Assembly: GCA_033765245.1 (NCBI GenBank)
Contig: JANRIF010000125.1
Coordinates: forward strand, 1 to 9,033
Source of the DNA: GCA-002840015 sp033765245
GTDB taxonomy: Bacteria; Pseudomonadota; Gammaproteobacteria; Xanthomonadales; Xanthomonadaceae
DNA length: 9,033 nucleotides
Direction: 5' to 3'
Part shown: positions 6,635 to 9,033 of the stretch, piece by piece
How positions within the stretch are numbered: the stretch's first letter is position 1
How the letters are laid out: every line of letters starts with the position of its first letter
Notes under the pieces: generated by a model
The model's database searches: none
What the model saw: only the letters and a program-made list of their open reading frames with translations
What the model was told of the DNA's origin: nothing
Position numbers and translations under genes: made by a program

Positions 6635-7259
6635 GACTCAACTCCAACAGGCGCGTGCGTACCGCCGGCGTGGCGTAGGCGCCGTGACTGGTGATCAGGG
6701 CGGCGCCGCCGACATGAACGTGTTGCTCGATCATGCGGTTGACCAGGGCGATGCCGGGCAGATCAAGATTGGCGTACGGCTCGTCCATCAACCACAGCGG
6801 CGCCGGCACCAACAACAGCCGCGCCAACGCCAGACGTTTCTTCTGCCCCGCCGACATGCTGCGCGCAAAGGTGTCCTCGAACCCAGCAAGCCCCACCTGA
6901 GCCAGCGCCTCGCTGAGATCGCTGCCCGAGCGCTGCCCGTACAGGCCGATCGCGAAGCGCAGGTTCTCGTCTGCGGTGAGGTCGCCCTTGTGGCCCAGCA
7001 GGTGCCCGAGCAATGCGGTGCGATGCGCGATGGCTTCGCGCTCGGCGGGCTTGCCGTCGACCCACACCGCGCCCGCGCTGGGGCGCAGCAGCCCTGCCAG
7101 CACCCGCAACAGCGTGGTCTTGCCGCTACCGTTGCTGCCCTGTACCAGCAGCGCCTCACCGGCAGCGACGTGAAAGTCCAGCGGCCCGAACACCGGCTCA
7201 TCGTTGCGCGCGAACGCGAGCTGGCGCGCTTCCATCAACGGGGTGGTGGCCGGATTCAC
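6627..7259 (-). CDS. ccmA: CcmA, ABC-type ATPase of the CcmABCDE complex
   Basis: Cytoplasmic ATPase that powers release of holo-CcmE from CcmC. The 210-aa protein shows Walker A (GSNGSGKT, 41-48), the ABC signature as MSAGQKKR (135-142, the usual CcmA form), Walker B (LWLMDEP, 155-161, catalytic E160), a D-loop NLD (164-166) and the switch histidine H192 in ITSHG. Length is normal for CcmA. The start chosen is a GTG at 7259 with GGAA about 7 nt upstream. An ATG at residue 9 (MEARQL) is a possible alternative but has no visible Shine-Dalgarno sequence. The GTG overlaps the stop of a tiny upstream frame (GTGA). It is the first gene of the ccm operon, 96 bp after the glyoxalase gene, and overlaps ccmB by 8 nt. 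Confidence 0.95.
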   Translation of the reverse strand: MNPATTPLMEARQLAFARNDEPVFGPLDFHVAAGEALLVQGSNGSGKTTLLRVLAGLLRPSAGAVWVDGKPAEREAIAHRTALLGHLLGHKGDLTADENLRFAIGLYGQRSGSDLSEALAQVGLAGFEDTFARSMSAGQKKRLALARLLLVPAPLWLMDEPYANLDLPGIALVNRMIEQHVHVGGAALITSHGAYATPAVRTRLLELSHG

Positions 7260-7292
7260 GCGCCCATTCCGATACGTGGTGTCATGGCTCGC

Positions 7293-7320
7293 ATGCTACC
7301 TGCCCTGGCCGCGCCGGCAA
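7293..7320 (-). promoter_or_regulatory. Candidate sigma-70-like promoter for ccmA
   Basis: On the minus strand TTGCCG (7315-7320) and TAGCAT (7293-7298) are 16 nt apart, each matching four of six consensus positions. Transcription would begin around 7286, about 27 nt before the GTG of ccmA. It lies in the 96-bp gap between the glyoxalase gene and ccmA, where a ccm promoter would be expected. The match is weak, and read-through from the two upstream genes is equally possible. Confidence 0.25.
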
Positions 7321-7355
7321 CACGACTTGGATCAAGTTCGCCGCTCAAGGCGTGC

Positions 7356-7775
7356 TCACCATTCACCAACATTGGGCATCGATGCCCACGGATCGGCCGG
7401 AGGTAAGGCTTCGCCCTTCTGCAACAGCTCGATGGAAATGCGATCGGGCGAACGCACGAATGCCATGCGGCCATCGCGCGGCGGGCGGTTGATGACGATG
7501 CCCATGCGTTGCAGGTGCGCGCAGGTGGCGTAGATGTCATCGACCGCGAACGCGAGATGCCCGAAGTTGCGCGCGCTGCCGTAATCCTCGGCATCATAGT
7601 TGTACGTCAACTCCACCTCGGCCTCGGGGTTCTCCGGCGCCCCCAGGTAGACTAGGGTGAAGCGTCCGGCGGGATAGTCCTTGCGACGGGTTTCGACCAG
7701 ACCCAGGGCATCGCGATAGAACGCCAGCGACGCCTCCAGATCGCGCACCCTTACCATCGCGTGCAAATAGCGCAT
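7356..7775 (-). CDS. gloA: Lactoylglutathione lyase (glyoxalase I), VOC family
   Basis: Probable glyoxalase I, which isomerises the hemithioacetal of methylglyoxal and glutathione to S-lactoylglutathione in the cytoplasm. The 139-aa protein is close in length to E. coli GloA and aligns from its first residue (MRYLHAMVRVRDLEASLAFY). The four metal ligands of the family are in place: H5, E55 (EVELTYNY), H73 (FGHLAFAVDD) and E116 (ISIELLQK). This short form is usually the Ni/Co-dependent class. The loop before the last ligand is a few residues shorter than in E. coli. The ATG has GGAG about 8 nt upstream. It follows the dehydrogenase gene by 48 bp on the same strand, so the two may be co-transcribed. 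A different glutathione-dependent VOC activity cannot be excluded from sequence alone. Confidence 0.88.
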   Translation of the reverse strand: MRYLHAMVRVRDLEASLAFYRDALGLVETRRKDYPAGRFTLVYLGAPENPEAEVELTYNYDAEDYGSARNFGHLAFAVDDIYATCAHLQRMGIVINRPPRDGRMAFVRSPDRISIELLQKGEALPPADPWASMPNVGEW

Positions 7776-7823
7776 GACCTTATCTCCGGTTGCTTTGGGT
7801 TTGCTGTGCTTGCGAATGCCGGC

Positions 7824-8642
7824 TCAATCCAGAAACAGATCCGGCAGCAGCGGCTGTCCCGGCTGCACCGCGTAGCCATCGAAATCGCTCACGCCGGCCT
7901 CACGCAGCACGTCCTCATCGATCAGGAACTGGCCGCTGAATCCTGCCGCCGTGCGCGTCAGCACCGCATGCGCGGCGTCGGCCATGATCTCGGGCTTGCG
8001 CGCGTTCGCCAGGTTCACGCCGGGAATCATGTTGAGCGCATCGGTAGCGATCACCGTGCGCGGCCACAGCGCGTTTACCGCCACCCCGCGCGGGCCGAAC
8101 TCGGCCGCCAGCCCCATGGTGACGAAGCTCATGCCCATCTTCGCCAGCGTGTAGCCGGTGTGCGCGCCCCACCAACGCGGGTTCAGCGACGGCGGCGGCG
8201 CCAGGGTGAGGATCTGCGGATTGGTGGCCTTGAGCAGATGCGGCAGACACACCTGCGCGCACAGGAAACTGCCGCGCGCGTTCACCTGCTGCATCAGGTC
8301 GAAGCGCTTCATCGGCGTATCCAGCGTACCGCGCAACCAGATCGCACTGGCGTTGTTGACCAGGATGTCGATGCCGCCGAACTGCGCCACCGTCTGCGCC
8401 ACCGCCGCCTGCACCGCGTCTTCCTCGCGGATGTCGCAACGGATCGCCAGCGCCTGCCCACCCGCCGTCCGCACCGCCTCGGCCGCGCTGTGAATAGTGC
8501 CCGGCAACTTCGGATTGGGCACATCCGACTTGGCCGCGATGACGACATTCGCGCCATCGCGCGCCGCCCGCAGCGCAATCGCCAAGCCAATGCCGCGCGA
8601 AGCGCCGGTGATGAACAGGGTCTTGCCTTGGAGGGTGGGCAT
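7824..8642 (-). CDS. HSDL2-like short-chain dehydrogenase/reductase
   Basis: NAD(P)-dependent oxidoreductase of the SDR superfamily, closest in my reading to bacterial relatives of hydroxysteroid dehydrogenase-like protein 2; the substrate is unknown. The 272-aa protein has the cofactor motif TGASRGIG (12-19), the CDI acid/Ile pair (69-71), NNAS (96-99), structural N121, and the catalytic YTLAK with Y164 and K168. The HSDL2-type segment LTLAPPPSLNPRWW (145-158) and the C-terminal FSGQFLIDEDVL are also present. The residue aligned with the serine of human HSDL2 (ISPP) is alanine, A148. The start at 8642 (MPTLQGKTLFITG) fits the fold and has AAGAG 7 nt upstream; an in-frame extension to 8759 has no family character and is not used. 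The glyoxalase gene follows after 48 bp. Confidence 0.9.
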   Translation of the reverse strand: MPTLQGKTLFITGASRGIGLAIALRAARDGANVVIAAKSDVPNPKLPGTIHSAAEAVRTAGGQALAIRCDIREEDAVQAAVAQTVAQFGGIDILVNNASAIWLRGTLDTPMKRFDLMQQVNARGSFLCAQVCLPHLLKATNPQILTLAPPPSLNPRWWGAHTGYTLAKMGMSFVTMGLAAEFGPRGVAVNALWPRTVIATDALNMIPGVNLANARKPEIMADAAHAVLTRTAAGFSGQFLIDEDVLREAGVSDFDGYAVQPGQPLLPDLFLD

Positions 8643-8901
8643 CTTGGGACTCTTCAAAACGGACTGGGCAAGGATACCTGCTTGGACCAACCCGAAAGCG
8701 ATTCGCTCGCGTCGCTGCGGTATCAAGAGACCGCCGACTGCGGCGGCGTGCAGCGCCAACAGCAGGGGTATGGGAACATTTCGGAACAGCGGTGAGCCTG
8801 ACTCCCTCGGACCAGCGGAATCAGGCTCGTGGCTAGACCGTCTGGGTCGTCTGTGGTGATAGGCCTAGCGGCAGATTTCGCCGGAGTACCGCACTAGTAC
8901 A
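8643..8901. other. Non-coding stretch between dehydrogenase gene and IS remnant
   Basis: I find no credible gene here on either strand. The stretch holds the dehydrogenase leader (8643 to about 8690), the hairpin at 8794-8828, and three CTAG tetramers at 8833, 8865 and 8894. No convincing promoter for the dehydrogenase was found; TATCCT about 45 nt upstream of its start is a weak -10 candidate without a good -35 partner. Confidence 0.6.
8794..8828. repeat. 12-bp inverted repeat with 11-nt loop
   Basis: GAGCCTGACTCC (8794-8805) is an inverted repeat of GGAATCAGGCTC (8817-8828) with a single transition, and the loop is CTCGGACCAGC. In minus-strand RNA the mismatch would be a G-U pair, in plus-strand RNA a C-A mismatch. 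There is no T-run after it on either strand, so it is not a standard intrinsic terminator. It lies between the IS remnant and the dehydrogenase gene, so it could be the terminator of a gene now separated by the insertion sequence, a regulatory hairpin, or a small repeat. Confidence 0.65.
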
Positions 8902-9033
8902 TCAACACGTTAATTTAGAAACGTAGCGGCGTCCCAGTTTCCGATCAGCGTCCTGACGGGTGAAGCTCCATTGGATGGTGCGTCGCTCGGCGTTGCGTAG
9001 GCGCTGCCATGCGTTGACCTCGCTGACCAAGCT
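8897..9033 (-). mobile_element. Right-edge IS630-family insertion sequence, one end
   Basis: The transposase C-terminus runs almost to the end of the element, as usual in this family. IS630 elements insert at TA, often within CTAG, and duplicate it. A CTAG at 8894-8897 lies only a few bases beyond the transposase stop, so the element end is probably just inside it. The boundary is inferred, since the other terminal inverted repeat is outside the window. Confidence 0.45.
8902..9033 (-). CDS. IS630-family transposase, C-terminal end (partial)
   Basis: The last 43 codons of a transposase that enters from beyond the right edge, ending at the TGA at 8902-8904. The frame reads SLVSEVNAWQRLRNAE and then WSFTRQDADRKLGRRYVSKL. 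The pattern of W-Q-R-x-R-N, then W-x-F-T, then D-A-x-x-K-L-x-R-x-Y close to the C-terminus is typical of IS630-family DDE transposases. It is too short to be listed as a full open frame, and the catalytic DDE residues lie outside the window. Whether the gene is intact cannot be judged. I recognise the family from sequence pattern, not from a search. Confidence 0.75.
   Translation of the reverse strand, partial: SLVSEVNAWQRLRNAERRTIQWSFTRQDADRKLGRRYVSKLTC

Noticed and set aside
7324..7336. Small inverted repeat ACTTG/CAAGT after the glyoxalase gene considered as a terminator
   Set aside because: The stem is only 5 bp with a 3-nt loop and there is no T-run after it.
6072..7406. A 444-codon plus-strand frame opposite ccmB and ccmA
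   Set aside because: It is antisense to two well-supported genes, has Ser/Thr/Arg-rich low-complexity content, and no recognisable domain.
8643..8759. N-terminal extension of the dehydrogenase frame to 8759
   Set aside because: The additional 39 residues have no SDR character. The ATG at 8642 gives the expected short lead into the TGASRGIG motif and has a plausible ribosome binding site.

Overview
The window is about 9 kb of GC-rich DNA (very little A/T-rich sequence) in which every convincing gene reads on the minus strand. Codon usage, the set of genes and their order point to a gammaproteobacterium of the Xanthomonadaceae, most likely Xanthomonas. That assignment is from recognition of the protein sequences, not from a database search.

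Reading in the direction of transcription (high to low coordinates): (1) at 8902-9033 lies the last 43 codons of an IS630-family transposase, cut by the window edge; (2) 8643-8901 is non-coding and holds a strong 12-bp hairpin and three copies of the rare tetramer CTAG; (3) 7824-8642 encodes an HSDL2-like short-chain dehydrogenase and 7356-7775 a small glyoxalase I; (4) 7-7259 is a complete System I cytochrome c maturation operon, ccmA-ccmB-ccmC-ccmD-ccmE-[314-bp gap]-ccmF-ccmG(dsbE)-ccmH-ccmI. CcmABCDE load heme onto the periplasmic chaperone CcmE (CcmA is the ATPase, CcmB/C the membrane partners, CcmD the small helper). CcmF with CcmH and CcmI then attaches heme to the reduced CXXCH motif of apocytochrome c. 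CcmG supplies thiol reduction. All signature residues that I know for these families are present. CcmH and CcmI are separate proteins, unlike the fused CcmH of E. coli.

The ccm genes are packed tightly: most junctions are overlaps of 1-8 nt (A/B, C/D, D/E, F/G, G/H, H/I), and B/C is 25 nt apart. The single exception is ccmE-ccmF. There, 4248-4490 is a compact element built from three nested pairs of inverted-repeat arms (about 12, 22 and 15 bp) with A6/T7 tracts at its two ends. In all six positions where the arms differ, the difference would be a G-U pair in plus-strand RNA and an A-C mismatch in minus-strand RNA. This looks like an inserted, probably repeated, palindromic element or a structured RNA, and is the least explained part of the window.

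No tRNA, rRNA or CRISPR array was seen. The long plus-strand open frames are GC-rich shadows of the ccm genes.
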